A stretch of DNA of 64,000 nucleotides from Promethearchaeota archaeon (GCA_019058245.1 JAHPZJ010000030.1:1-64000), one strand, 5' to 3'. Shown: positions 1 through 10,161, numbered from the stretch's first letter. Translations and numbers: made by a program. The notes: generated from the sequence alone by a model not told the origin.

Positions 1-88
1 GTTTTATTCGAATAACCATCATATAATAAAAAATAATTTAAATCTTATTTACATAATTTTAATAAAAAGATATTGAATGAGATTTTAA
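1..88 (+). promoter_or_regulatory. Upstream region of pyrB
   Basis: AT-rich leader with TATA-like tracts around positions 30-60. A purine-rich stretch (gaatgag, about 74-80) precedes the ATG at 89 and could act as a weak ribosome binding site. No operator is recognisable. Confidence 0.3.
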
Positions 89-1006
89 ATGTTCAAAGAG
101 AAATTTAGCGAAGGTATTATAACTGCGAAGCAATTTGATCGAGAAGATATTGAATATATCCTAAAAAAAGGCAATGAAATGATGAAAATCAAAAATTCAA
201 ATCTTCTTCATGGGAAAATTCTAGCTACATTATTCTTTGAGCCATCTACTCGCACTCGTCTTAGTTTTGAATCTGCGATGTATAGACTAGGGGGGAATGT
301 TATCGGTTTTCATTCTGGAGATGTATCTTCAATAAAAAAAGGTGAAACTATTGCTGATACGATAAGAACCGTGGAGAATTATAGCGATTGCATAGTGATG
401 AGACACTCACTTGAAGGAGCTGCTAGAATGGCTTCGAAATTCACAAAAATCCCTATTATAAATGCTGGATCGGGAAGTGGAGAACATCCTACCCAAGCAT
501 TATTAGATTTATTAACTATTACTGAAGAGATTGGACCATTAGATGGTTTGAATATAGGTATAATGGGTGATCTCAAATATGGAAGGACGGTGCATTCACT
601 TTCAATTTTATTATCCAATTTTGATGTAAATATATATTTCATAAGCCCAGAAAGCTTAAGAATGAGAAATCGAGATATAGACTTTTTGCAGCAGCACAAA
701 ATCCAATATAAAGAAATTACAAATTATAGAAAAATATTAAATATATTAGATGTTCTTTATATGACAAGAATCCAAAAAGAAAGATTTGTCGATATTGAAG
801 AGTATGAAAAATTAAAGAATTTCTATATATTTAGAGAAGATGATCTTGATGATACAAAAGATAATTTCAAATTATTACATCCTTTACCTCGCGTTTTAGA
901 AATTTCTCCTGAAGTTGATGCTTCAAAAAAAGCCATTTATTTTAAGCAAACATTTTATGGAATTCCAATGAGAAAAGCTATTCTAGCCGAGCTAATGACT
1001 GATTAA
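89..1006 (+). CDS. pyrB: Aspartate carbamoyltransferase catalytic subunit
   Basis: Cytosolic enzyme that condenses carbamoyl phosphate with aspartate in pyrimidine synthesis. The carbamoyl-phosphate loop FFEPSTRTRLSFESA lies at residues 49-63, the HPTQALLDL motif starts at residue 133, and HPLPR lies near residue 267. The 305-residue length is normal for the catalytic chain, so the gene is complete. The regulatory chain pyrI, often beside pyrB in archaea, is not in this window; the next gene runs convergently 33 bp away. TAA stop. The family is certain from motifs and length; the oligomeric state cannot be read from the sequence. Confidence 0.96.
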   Translation: MFKEKFSEGIITAKQFDREDIEYILKKGNEMMKIKNSNLLHGKILATLFFEPSTRTRLSFESAMYRLGGNVIGFHSGDVSSIKKGETIADTIRTVENYSDCIVMRHSLEGAARMASKFTKIPIINAGSGSGEHPTQALLDLLTITEEIGPLDGLNIGIMGDLKYGRTVHSLSILLSNFDVNIYFISPESLRMRNRDIDFLQQHKIQYKEITNYRKILNILDVLYMTRIQKERFVDIEEYEKLKNFYIFREDDLDDTKDNFKLLHPLPRVLEISPEVDASKKAIYFKQTFYGIPMRKAILAELMTD

Positions 1007-1039
1007 TTCTTAAAAAAGTAAAAAAATTTTCGTATTCTA

Positions 1040-3028
1040 CTATTCAAAAAAACAATCCTTAATAGATATAAACTCTATTTCGGATTTAAAAAGATTTTTT
1101 AACAATTCATAAACTGATAATTCATCTGTATTAATTTTTTCTATAAACAATGTACCTCCATTGATAATTTTTTGAAATTTTTTAAATAGGGATATTCTTT
1201 TATTTATGGAAAGTTTTGATCCACTCCTTATCAATTTTGATGAATATTGATTTCTCTCTTTATTTAATTTTAAACAGCCATTATGCCATGTATCTTTTAG
1301 ATATGAATCATAATGAGGTTGACTGAGAACAAAATTATTACCATTAAGTTGATTTGTTTCCTCAATTAATTCTTTCATTAAAGATAAAACATTAAAGGCA
1401 AATTTCTTACTATTTTCTGTTCTGTCGAGTTCGATTCCACAATGATTAAGGATAGCATCATTTAATCCGAAAAAACTAATAGATTTCAGGGATTTTCTTA
1501 TTAAATCTTCATAATGTTCATTTAGAATTTCTGAACCAATGAATATCCATTGTTTAAGAGAATGCAATTTCTTTATTACCAATTCCTCTTTATAATTAAA
1601 CAATTCAAAGACGGAATTTAACTTATTTTCCAATACTTCTAAAAATCTATCATCATTTTGTTTTGCTACTTCTGATATTCTGTGTAAATTTATTAAAATT
1701 TTATCTAATACAATTATATTATTGTTAATATCAGGTATTTGAATGATAGATGAATTTAACAAATTTTTTCTATTTGAATCGTATAGAAAGAGATCTCCTT
1801 TATTTGTTTCGGCAATATAATATTTCAAAAGACTATCTTTCGAATCCAATAAATACTTATCTGATATATTTGAAAGTAGTAAAGGCCTAACGCGATCTTT
1901 ATTTTGAAGGAACATGGAATTATAGAATTCTGCATCAACCTGAGAATTATTGAAAAAATTTTCAGATGTTTTTCCACTGTTATTGAATCCTAAAGATAAG
2001 TGAGATTTACCATCATTAAAAAGAGTATTGAATCGGAGTAGTTGGGATGATAAAATATTGAAATGGGATGGTTTTATTTTAGGTGAAGCAAAACAAGAAA
2101 GAAAGTAGGTGTTGAATTCTCCTAATAGCAAATCTTCAGAATAAAAATGTTTAAATTGATATAAAATATCTAAAAACTGAGAAATTATATTGTTTAATTC
2201 ACTTCTCCTAACATCATTTTGGAGATTAATTGAATTTTTTTTAGACAAATAATCAATTAGAGTTTTAGTATTAAGGTAAATACTTAATGGTCTTAGACTC
2301 CAATAATTTAGATGTAATAGAGCAATTTCACCCGATAAATATAAGTCAGCTAGATTTTTTGGTAGTAGATTCAATAGTAAAAATTGCTCAGAAACATCAG
2401 ATCCTAGCCTTTTTATTAACGTTTCTGGTGAAAACTGTTTTTCTTTAGAATTAAATAGTTGAAATACTTCAAATGGGGGTGTACCTAATCGAGTTAATCT
2501 GTGTCTAACCTCTTCTAATCCATTTTCGAGTAAAACAACATTAATAAATTCACGCATTAAAGGTGCGGTCATATATTCTATATTTGTTTTAGAAAGCCGT
2601 TCTTCTACTTCATGAGATATTTGTTTAGCTAAATATCGCTCTAAATCTCCCTCATTTACAAGGTATTCCTCAATCTTACTTATATCAAATAATTCTTTAG
2701 AATATTTCGAAGTTCGAATCATTATTGTTTTTTTTTGGTTGTTAAGGATTTCTTCAATAGATAAAATCTTATCAATTATTTTTTCACCTAAAAGTGAAAT
2801 GGAGTATCCCTCATCAGAAGTTATAATTAATTCGCTTTCCTTTAATGAGTTTAAATGAAAAGATAAATTTACAGAAGAAAGATTATGACCTAAAACATCT
2901 TTTTGTAGCTTTGAAAATGATATTGGAGATTGGACATTTTTTAATTTCTTTAATATATCAATTCTAATCTTTTGACCTAAGGTTTTTAACTGTTTTTCTA
3001 AAAGTGATTGATTTTTGTCGGTATCCAA
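1040..3028 (-). CDS. Winged-helix protein with ATP-cone and degenerate NrdD-like region
   Basis: A 662-residue protein. Residues about 10-95 look like an ArsR-type winged helix (QKIRIDILKKL...SFHLNSLKESELI). Residues about 105-190 resemble an ATP-cone. The stretch LPKNLADLYLSGEIALLHLN then matches the start of class III ribonucleotide reductase, where NrdD has LP.ev...hl.GdIhiHDld, and the C-terminus (FQKIINGGTLFIE) matches the segment that precedes the NrdD zinc/glycyl-radical tail. That tail, with its paired cysteines and the RxxGY glycyl loop, is absent: the protein ends in KDCFFE. I infer a regulator built from a catalytically dead NrdD, possibly sensing nucleotides. It ends in TAG and runs convergently to pyrB. 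The family reading is moderately sure; the function is inferred. Confidence 0.6.
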   Translation of the reverse strand: MDTDKNQSLLEKQLKTLGQKIRIDILKKLKNVQSPISFSKLQKDVLGHNLSSVNLSFHLNSLKESELIITSDEGYSISLLGEKIIDKILSIEEILNNQKKTIMIRTSKYSKELFDISKIEEYLVNEGDLERYLAKQISHEVEERLSKTNIEYMTAPLMREFINVVLLENGLEEVRHRLTRLGTPPFEVFQLFNSKEKQFSPETLIKRLGSDVSEQFLLLNLLPKNLADLYLSGEIALLHLNYWSLRPLSIYLNTKTLIDYLSKKNSINLQNDVRRSELNNIISQFLDILYQFKHFYSEDLLLGEFNTYFLSCFASPKIKPSHFNILSSQLLRFNTLFNDGKSHLSLGFNNSGKTSENFFNNSQVDAEFYNSMFLQNKDRVRPLLLSNISDKYLLDSKDSLLKYYIAETNKGDLFLYDSNRKNLLNSSIIQIPDINNNIIVLDKILINLHRISEVAKQNDDRFLEVLENKLNSVFELFNYKEELVIKKLHSLKQWIFIGSEILNEHYEDLIRKSLKSISFFGLNDAILNHCGIELDRTENSKKFAFNVLSLMKELIEETNQLNGNNFVLSQPHYDSYLKDTWHNGCLKLNKERNQYSSKLIRSGSKLSINKRISLFKKFQKIINGGTLFIEKINTDELSVYELLKNLFKSEIEFISIKDCFFE

Positions 3029-3341
3029 TTTTATACAATTCTCTATAATCTTTTTTTTAATCTACTTAAATAATTAATGTGTCCAAATTTTATTTAAAAA
3101 TTTAGGTGTTTTCGAAGTTATAAATGATTTTAGATAATATGTAGGTGATATGAATCCATACTTTAAAAAAATTAATCTTCTATTTAGATTAGTTTAACCT
3201 GTAAGAATTATAAAAATTGTAATTTAATATTTTTATATATTATAATACTAAAAATTGGATTATTTTTTTTTTAAATTTCAATTAACTTCAATTAAATTAT
3301 ATAATAAATTTTAAATTCTTACTAAAAGTTGACATAGAACA
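3029..3341. other. Divergent intergenic region
   Basis: About 310 bases between two divergent genes, AT-rich, with no ORF supported. A TATA-like tract (tttttatatattataatac, about 3229-3247) could drive the membrane acyltransferase gene at 3342, which has no clear ribosome binding site. Confidence 0.35.
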
Positions 3342-4823
3342 ATGTCAAAAAGAAAGCCATTAACTGAATTAATTTTATTTCAGAAGGATACAGAAATCTT
3401 GGAAGAAAGAGGGAAAAATTTTTTCCAAATAGATTTTTTAAAGGCTGCAATGACATTCTTAGTGATCTTTGATCATATAGTAGATTGGGGGATTAAAAGT
3501 AAGATTGGAGTGTCATTATGGGAACGTATATCAATTCCAGTATTTTTAGTTATAATGGGATTCAATATGGGTATTTCTTTTCAGAGGAAAGGACTTACTA
3601 AGTTAAATGAATTATACTCATGGAGTTATTTTAAAAGTAAAATCTTGAGATATATTGTCCCTTTTCTAGTGTTATATAGTTTTTCTACTGTAATAGGGCT
3701 AATTTTTTATCAGTTTAACATTACAGCAATGTATTATGGGCAATATTATCCGAATCATGGATTTATACAATTATTTACGGGTATATTACCATTTTGGGGT
3801 CCTGGAAATTGGTTTATACCTGTTATTTTTGAATCTATTCTGATTTTTCCATTAGTTTATTGGGCCTTTGCAAAGAAACAAATATTTACATTAATTCTAT
3901 GTTTTACTATTGAAATTGTACTTCAATTAATAGTATTTTTCTTTATTGGGGAAATTACAAGCTGGGAAGAAGCTCATATACTTGGTTTATTTATGACAAG
4001 CTTTCCATTCTATTTATCTGCAATTGGTCTAGGGCTTTGGTTTTCATTTAATCCTAAACCTTTTTCAAGACGTAACTTATTTATTTGGATTTTATTCCCA
4101 ATTAGTTTGATATATATCATTTTATACCAATTCTTTGGATTTCGACTTTTGATTAATGATATTCCATTAATCAGAGGAGATTATAATTCCTTAGTATTCC
4201 CTTATTCAGCAGTTTTAGTTTTGTTGGTAATGATTATATTACCACAATACTCAGAAAATAGATTTTCACACGCTATTTCATTAATTGGAAAGTCCACTTA
4301 CCATATTTTGCTTACTCAAATCTTCGGATATGGAATGATTTTTGCTTGGAGGGGTGCACATTACCTTATAAATGTTGGATTTACCTTTTTTGATGCATTA
4401 CTCTTAATATATGCTTGGATAATATTTATACCCTTTGGAGTTTTATGGTATAAGTTAGATCAAGAAAAAGTTATAATTAGACGTTTGTTGTATTATGTAA
4501 ACTTTTTCTTAATATTCATTGTAGTAGTATATACTATGTTTGTTTGGTTAACTCCCCCCTTAATTAACTGGGTACCAATCCCTTTTATTATAATCCTTAT
4601 TTATGCTGCTACTGTATTAACAATTAATATTCTATTAAAAAATCCAGTTAAAACAACAACTTTAGCTCTTTGGACATTATTTCTAGTATATCTATTCATT
4701 CTTACAATACTTTACATTGGAATTCTTCCACCTAGCGAATATCTGATTCAAAATATTTCTATAAGTACATTTCTTATATTAGTAATTATTGGTACGGTTT
4801 TAGATTATACTTTCAGAAAATAA
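3342..4823 (+). CDS. Acyltransferase-3-like integral membrane protein
   Basis: A 493-residue, highly hydrophobic protein with about 10-12 predicted membrane helices. The start of the membrane region (QIDFLKAAMTFLVIFDHIVD) has the layout of acyltransferase-3/heparan N-acetyltransferase families, where a membrane-embedded D/H pair in the first helix handles the acyl group; here Asp and His appear in FDHIVD. A soluble N-terminal tail of about 30 residues precedes it. Such enzymes acylate sugars or lipids on the extracytoplasmic side, but the substrate cannot be told here. No partner genes are adjacent. The start is the first ATG; there is no evident Shine-Dalgarno, so the transcript may be leaderless. 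Confidence 0.6.
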   Translation: MSKRKPLTELILFQKDTEILEERGKNFFQIDFLKAAMTFLVIFDHIVDWGIKSKIGVSLWERISIPVFLVIMGFNMGISFQRKGLTKLNELYSWSYFKSKILRYIVPFLVLYSFSTVIGLIFYQFNITAMYYGQYYPNHGFIQLFTGILPFWGPGNWFIPVIFESILIFPLVYWAFAKKQIFTLILCFTIEIVLQLIVFFFIGEITSWEEAHILGLFMTSFPFYLSAIGLGLWFSFNPKPFSRRNLFIWILFPISLIYIILYQFFGFRLLINDIPLIRGDYNSLVFPYSAVLVLLVMIILPQYSENRFSHAISLIGKSTYHILLTQIFGYGMIFAWRGAHYLINVGFTFFDALLLIYAWIIFIPFGVLWYKLDQEKVIIRRLLYYVNFFLIFIVVVYTMFVWLTPPLINWVPIPFIIILIYAATVLTINILLKNPVKTTTLALWTLFLVYLFILTILYIGILPPSEYLIQNISISTFLILVIIGTVLDYTFRK

Positions 4824-4954
4824 TTAATTTTTTTCCTTAATTCTTTATTCCTAATTTTAATAGAATTGAAAAATTGGACTCCAATATAATTTAATATAAA
4901 ATCAAAATATAAAATTATAACAATAGATTTTTTATTAAGATATAAGGTTTTGTT

Positions 4955-5626
4955 ATGGCTCGGAATGAAATGAAAAGAAAATATAAGAAAGTATCTATAT
5001 TATTATGGGCTGCATTATTTATAACCACTATAGTAATGGCGGCTTTAATTTTAGGAAATGTATTTACCACTGATGAGATTTGGATTCCCCTGATTCCTGT
5101 AGGTGTATTAATAATAATAGCTATTGCTGCTACAATTATTAACTTTAGTTCTTATTCGAGGAAAAGGATGAGTGTTGTTGGAATTTGGGCCGTGGTTTTT
5201 ATAACAGCTATAGTAATGGCAGCTTTAATAATTGGAGATATCTTTAGTCCTGAAGAGTATTGGATTCCTTCGATTCCAATAGGTTGTTTATCTGTTTTGG
5301 CAATTGTCTTAACAATATTAGAATTCACTACTGGTGAAGTAAAGTATTGTCCCAAATGTGGAAGATTATTCGAGAAAAAATGGGATTTTTGTCAGGAGTG
5401 TGGCACTAGAATTATTATGAAATGCCCCAACTGTGATGAAAAAATTAAAGGAAATCCTAAATATTGTGTGAAGTGTGGAATAAATCTAAGTGAAGTTGAT
5501 GTTCTTCATGGTAGTGCAACTAACATTAAATTTAACATTGAAGGTTATACAAATACTTGTGAAAATTGTGGAGCACCCGCTAAACCTGAAGCAAAATATT
5601 GTGTATTTTGTGGTGCTGCACAATAA
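4955..5626 (+). CDS. Membrane protein with internal TM repeat and zinc ribbons
   Basis: A 223-residue protein. The N-terminal half holds two tandem copies of a two-helix unit: the pairs ALFITTIVMAALILG / VVFITAIVMAALIIG and EIWIPLIPVG / EYWIPSIPIG repeat with a period of about 67 residues. The C-terminal half has three CxxC...CxxC zinc-ribbon modules (CPKCG-CQECG, CPNCD-CVKCG, CENCG-CVFCG). This is a membrane anchor with a cytosolic zinc-ribbon tail, a layout common in Asgard archaea; the ribbons may bind protein or nucleic acid. The duplication is directly visible. No function is assigned. Confidence 0.75.
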   Translation: MARNEMKRKYKKVSILLWAALFITTIVMAALILGNVFTTDEIWIPLIPVGVLIIIAIAATIINFSSYSRKRMSVVGIWAVVFITAIVMAALIIGDIFSPEEYWIPSIPIGCLSVLAIVLTILEFTTGEVKYCPKCGRLFEKKWDFCQECGTRIIMKCPNCDEKIKGNPKYCVKCGINLSEVDVLHGSATNIKFNIEGYTNTCENCGAPAKPEAKYCVFCGAAQ

Positions 5627-5742
5627 TTCCTTATTTTCTAAAAATTACCCAAAACTAAGTAAATCATATTCATGGAGTTATTTACTACTTAAATTTATAT
5701 CCAAAATTAATAAATAATAAAGTTATTTTCTTTTAGTTCTAT

Positions 5743-5895
5743 TTACAAATTTAACAAATGATCTCTATACTCCGTTGACTTATTATTTTTAATTTCTTTA
5801 ATTAACTCTTTTAAAGTTGCTTTAAAATGTTCTTTTAGAGTATTTCCTTGAAAATTTTCATTGTTAACCATCCATTTATGTTTTTTCAGTTCCAT
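5743..5895 (-). CDS. Small hypothetical protein (50 aa)
   Basis: An ATG-started ORF reading MELKKHKWMVNNENF at the start and ending ...YRDHLLNL. It is charged, lysine-rich and helical in character. A GAGGAT stretch lies about 10 bases upstream of the ATG and could be a ribosome binding site. It sits alone between a convergent membrane protein and the histidine kinase. I recognise no family, and at this length chance cannot be excluded. Confidence 0.35.
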   Translation of the reverse strand: MELKKHKWMVNNENFQGNTLKEHFKATLKELIKEIKNNKSTEYRDHLLNL

Positions 5896-6113
5896 TATTC
5901 TTCAAATCCTCTTTAATCAAGTAATTTAAAGTAAAAATGAATATTTTCTTTTTACATAGTAATTTTCCTAATTTGATTGAAAAATTTACCTAATACATTT
6001 TAAGTATACTTAGAGGTTTTAATATTTGTAATAAGAACAAATAACTAGAGCAATCATACAGCTATTCTTAAAGGTTCAATCTTAGAAGTCATAATTAGAA
6101 CCTATTCCTCCAT

Positions 6114-7793
6114 TTAATCTTTTAACTTTTTTGCTATTGTAAATATAAATGTTGTCCCTGAACCTAATAAACTTGTAAATGTTATGCTACCTCCATGCAA
6201 TTCTACAAGCCTTTTGGTTAATGATAATCCAAGTCCAGTTCCAGGAACAGAATGTACATATGCAGAATCTACTCTTTTAAATTCCTTAAAGATTATTTTA
6301 AAATCCTTATGATCTATACCAATACCTGTATCCTTAACTTTAAAAATCCAATGATCCCATTTTTCTTGTACTTTGAGGGTGATATAACCCTCAATAGTAA
6401 ACTTAATAGCATTACTCATTAGGTTTAATAAGATTTCTTTAAATCGGATTGGATCAGCATAAATATACTTCTCTTCTTCTAACCCTTTTACCTTGACCTT
6501 AAGCTTCTTTTTATGGTAAAAAGGCTTTAGATTCGATATAACTTGTTCAACTATAGTATTCAATGAAAATTTTTGTAGGTTTAATGATATTTGTCCAGAT
6601 TCTATTTTCGAAATATTTAAGATATGTTCTATCATGTCAAATTGATGCTGAGCCGAATTTTTAATATCGTTTATAAATTCTAGCTGTTTCTTAGTTATTG
6701 TTCCATAAACTTGTTCTAAAAGTAAATCAGAAAAACCAATAATAGAATTAAGAGGAGTTCGTAATTCATGAGATATCATTGACATAAATTCTGACTTAAA
6801 TTGAGATCTTTTTAAGATCTCATTCATCAATAATTTCTGTTGATTTAAAGCATTATGCAGTTCTCGTGTTCTTCTTTTAACTTCTCTTTCCAACTTTTCT
6901 CTAAATTTATTTTGCAGATCTTCTATTTTTTTCCTTTCTGTTATATCTCTGAAAATTCCGAAGTATCCAATTATGTTATTATTCAAATCATATTTTTTCG
7001 TTATAGAAGTTTCTATTGTTATTTTTTCACCATTTTTTTTAATAATTTTAAATTCAAAAGGAATATCAGGTATTTCAGTAACATTCAAATTAGTTAATAT
7101 ATTATAACTCCCTTCATCTAGTAGACTACTCAGAGGTTTATTTATTAATTCTTCATGAGAATATCCTAAGATTTTACACAGAGAATTATTAAAAAATATT
7201 AAATTTTCATCAATATCAAATTCAAAATATGCTTCTTTTATATTATTCAGAATTTCTTGATATCTTCTTTCATGCTCATAAAGCTTTTTCCCACTTTTAT
7301 ATAATAATTCTAAGGAATTCTTTTTTTGAGAAAGACTCCATAATCTGATTTCAGGAAATATTGTAGATAGTTTCTTTAGTTCTTCCTGAGATTTATTTAA
7401 TTTTTTTTGAAGAACCTCCTTTTCACTAAAATCATGAGCAAATTGGATTATTATATTTCCATTTTGGGATTTAAGTGGAATTCCGAAACCTCGGACATAT
7501 AAATATTGACCATCTGATTTTTTTAACATGTAATCCATATATTGATTTCTTTTAACAGTTAGTTTTAAAAATTTTGTCAAGTTAATTTTTTTTGACTGAA
7601 AATTCTTTTGTTTAATTATTTGATTTAGCGTTAATGCCTGAATTTTTTTCTTATTATTATAACCTAAAGCAATAATAAAACTATGATTAACATCAATGAT
7701 TCTACCTCGCAGATCGTGGATATAGATTAAATCTAAGGAATTATTAATTAATAAATCCAATTCTGGTCCTAAATTAATCATATTGCTTGACAT
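6114..7793 (-). CDS. PAS-PAS sensor histidine kinase
   Basis: A 559-residue soluble kinase. PAS domains lie at about 10-125 and 175-290, the second followed by the usual FRDITERKK linker; a coiled coil covers about 290-335. The HisKA box SHELRTPLNS gives phospho-acceptor His342. The HATPase domain shows the N box (LLNLMSNAIKF, Asn461), G1 DTGIGI (488-493) and G2 GTGLGL (518-523). No membrane helix or receiver domain is present, so it should be a cytosolic sensor that passes phosphate to a separate regulator. No response regulator is adjacent. The architecture resembles bacterial-type kinases commonly found in archaea. Ligand unknown. Confidence 0.92.
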   Translation of the reverse strand: MSSNMINLGPELDLLINNSLDLIYIHDLRGRIIDVNHSFIIALGYNNKKKIQALTLNQIIKQKNFQSKKINLTKFLKLTVKRNQYMDYMLKKSDGQYLYVRGFGIPLKSQNGNIIIQFAHDFSEKEVLQKKLNKSQEELKKLSTIFPEIRLWSLSQKKNSLELLYKSGKKLYEHERRYQEILNNIKEAYFEFDIDENLIFFNNSLCKILGYSHEELINKPLSSLLDEGSYNILTNLNVTEIPDIPFEFKIIKKNGEKITIETSITKKYDLNNNIIGYFGIFRDITERKKIEDLQNKFREKLEREVKRRTRELHNALNQQKLLMNEILKRSQFKSEFMSMISHELRTPLNSIIGFSDLLLEQVYGTITKKQLEFINDIKNSAQHQFDMIEHILNISKIESGQISLNLQKFSLNTIVEQVISNLKPFYHKKKLKVKVKGLEEEKYIYADPIRFKEILLNLMSNAIKFTIEGYITLKVQEKWDHWIFKVKDTGIGIDHKDFKIIFKEFKRVDSAYVHSVPGTGLGLSLTKRLVELHGGSITFTSLLGSGTTFIFTIAKKLKD

Positions 7794-7919
7794 CGAATTG
7801 ATTAGAAAATATTATTCATTTTTAACCCATAATAACATAGTGTAAAAGTATATAAACTAATATTTTTAGTAAAATTAAAAAAATCAATTAGAACCATAAC
7901 TTTATCTATTTTTTTTAAA

Positions 7920-8669
7920 TTAGTCATTAATATTCAAGCTAGGTTTTAAAAATCCATAGTATGCGCCAAAAATTGCAATTATTACACAAAACCATGCTAG
8001 AAAATAAAAAATAGTGAAGCCAAAACCTCCCAATAAGATTAAGAACCGGTCAATTAAAAAGTTAAAAAAAACAACTATTAGACTTAATGACATGATTGAC
8101 AAAGATAAAAATGCTTTTTTATATAACAAATCTTGAGTAGTTCTATAAGATTTATAAGCACGAATCATAAATGGTGAATATACTGCTAATACTAGAATAA
8201 ATACAAAAAGGAAAGCTAAAGCATCAAAAAGTACATTTTCTTTTATATAAATTATTATTGAATAAATTGCTGTAAAGCTTCCATAGAAAAAAATGCAAAA
8301 TTTTCTAATTTTATTAATTTCTAAATTAAATACTTTTTCTTTGAAAATATAACTAATTAAAGTTCCAATGATTATAAATAAAAAACTTATTCTAAAACCA
8401 GTAATCCTCAATAATATCCAAGATAATGGGGTTAATGGATCTGGAATAGATTCATCAATTACATAATTAATATTTGAAAATAAAATGAGAATTTTTGAAA
8501 ACCATGAAAAAATTATTGCGATAATGTAGTTTAAGAACATTAAAAATAATAAAAGAGAAAGATAATGACGAGTTTTAATATAATTAGAAAATATGAGAAT
8601 TAATAAAATGGTGGCAATTATAATTATGCTGCCTTCATAAATTATACCTATAAAATACGGATTTATCAT
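7920..8669 (-). CDS. Seven-helix membrane protein, unknown function
   Basis: A 249-residue protein with about seven hydrophobic helices spread over its length and short polar loops; the C-terminus is a short hydrophilic tail (KPSLNIND). It lies upstream of the histidine kinase in the same direction, 126 bp away. Small 7-TM proteins next to kinases can act as sensory partners, but that is inference. No conserved motif is recognised. Confidence 0.6.
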   Translation of the reverse strand: MINPYFIGIIYEGSIIIIATILLILIFSNYIKTRHYLSLLLFLMFLNYIIAIIFSWFSKILILFSNINYVIDESIPDPLTPLSWILLRITGFRISFLFIIIGTLISYIFKEKVFNLEINKIRKFCIFFYGSFTAIYSIIIYIKENVLFDALAFLFVFILVLAVYSPFMIRAYKSYRTTQDLLYKKAFLSLSIMSLSLIVVFFNFLIDRFLILLGGFGFTIFYFLAWFCVIIAIFGAYYGFLKPSLNIND

Positions 8670-8841
8670 ATAAAAACAAAATAAAATTTTTTGTATTTAT
8701 GATTTGCGCTTTGATGTGCTTAAAGTAAAATTTAAAGCATTTTTATTTCAGTATATTAAGGAATAATAAACAAAAATTAAATTTGAGTTATCTTCAAGAA
8801 AAATATTACTATTTCTTTTTTAATTAGATTTCATTCACATT

Positions 8842-9018
8842 TCACACATTTACTATGTTTTCTAGTTTAAATGCTTGTACTTCTGAACGCCAGTGTCTGA
8901 ATAACGCATACTCTTCAAACTTTTTAATAATTTCTTGATTTTTATCCGCATCAATAAACAGATATTCCATGCATATCTTCCACTGTTCTCTGGTTAGATC
9001 AATATTGACTCCCTTCAT
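8842..9018 (-). CDS. Small hypothetical protein (58 aa)
   Basis: An ORF beginning MKGVNIDLTREQWKICMEY and ending in TGA. Its amphipathic, charged composition (TREQWK, KNQEIIKKFEEYALF) looks coding rather than random in this AT-rich DNA. It sits just outside the inverted-repeat element. No family is recognised; it could be a remnant of a larger accessory gene. Confidence 0.4.
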   Translation of the reverse strand: MKGVNIDLTREQWKICMEYLFIDADKNQEIIKKFEEYALFRHWRSEVQAFKLENIVNV

Positions 9019-9342
9019 TATTATCCTTTTAGAACTTTTAACGGATTTCTTAGGATTTTGACTATAAAAATATAATAAAGTTTGTTTATTTAAGTTCTGG
9101 CTTTTTTTATTTTTTCTCCTGGATGATTGTTGCTAATTCTTTTTATTAATAATTAAAATTCCTGCGGTGGTTCCAACAAGAATTTTATAAGTGTATCACC
9201 ATGGGGGAATTTCTTAGCTATTTCATAAACATATTATAATTCTTACATCATTCAGGATGGAAAATTAAAACCAATCAGATTTCTTTTTAGCTTTTCGATA
9301 AAATCTTTTATGTATAGGGATTATTGGATAAAAAATATTCAG
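9019..9342. other. Intergenic, no gene seen
   Basis: No convincing ORF. The phrase ttcaggatgga (about 9252) also occurs near 12157, on the far side of the inverted-repeat element, within a short open stretch that looks like a decayed C-terminal coding remnant. Confidence 0.3.
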
Positions 9343-9677
9343 TTAAAAGAAGGAAGGAATACAAATTTGAGCGATATTTTTAGGAGAAGAATAATTTATT
9401 TGAGGTTTTAGGGGTTTGTGAAATCTATATTAGCTCAAATTAAATATTTTAATATTCCCTTCTCTTCGATTATATCAAAATATATTATTTAAGGTATGTA
9501 TTATTTTGGAATACAAATAAACCTAAATAAAAACATTCAGGGGCATTATCGTATAGTATAAATTTCCTAATTTAGTAAAATCTTATATAGCACATAACCC
9601 AACCCCCCTATAGGAAAAAGTAAACGAATTAGAAAAGATGTCTATATAGTGGAATAAAATATATTATTATGATTGTC
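9343..9677 (+). repeat. Left arm of long inverted repeat
   Basis: Starts at ttaaaagaaggaaggaatac and ends near gattgtc. It aligns as reverse complement to 11384-11721. The best conserved blocks are the outer about 60 bases and the block gtaaaatct-tatagcacataac. Confidence 0.8.
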
Positions 9678-10016
9678 TAAATTGAAAAAACCTTACTCTA
9701 TCACAGAATCTGGATTTATTTATATAGCAATCAATGCATTTTTTTTTTCATTTTTTATATTATCTGTTATTTTATATCAAAATAATCTTAATTCATTTAA
9801 TCGATTTAAGATATATTAAAATATGTACAAATAAATTTTAAAAAAAAAGCACATGACAAAATTCGAAATTTAGATATTTCTTTTTTTTCACTACTTTTTT
9901 TTAAATTTTTCCTAGAATAAAAAAGAATTTTAAACAAAGCAAACAATATTTAAAGTTAATAAAAAAATAACTTAGAAAAATCGTTAATTTAACTGACTTT
10001 AATTCAATCTATTAGG
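9678..10016. other. Non-coding interior of the element, left side
   Basis: Very AT-rich sequence with long A and T runs. No ORF or structure that I can support. Confidence 0.3.
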
Positions 10017-10148
10017 TTAGGATCGTTTAAACCTTTCCTTCTTTTTTTTATATATGTCCTCAATATCAGAATCGATTTTTTCGTAAGTTTGTTTAAACAG
10101 ATCTTTAATTTGACTTTTAGTATCCTTTTTTTGCTGATTATCTGACAT
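10017..10148 (-). CDS. Small charged protein of the inverted-repeat element (43 aa)
   Basis: Reads MSDNQQKKDTKSQIKDLF at the start and ends KKKKERFKRS. It has a strong Shine-Dalgarno, AAGGAGG (10157-10163 on the minus strand), eight bases before the ATG, which overlaps the stop of the upstream 118-residue gene. The two are therefore very likely co-transcribed. It is highly charged and helical, without cysteines. The function is unknown; it may pair with the upstream coiled-coil membrane protein. Confidence 0.6.
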   Translation of the reverse strand: MSDNQQKKDTKSQIKDLFKQTYEKIDSDIEDIYKKKKERFKRS

Positions 10149-10161
10149 TAATTCAACCTCC

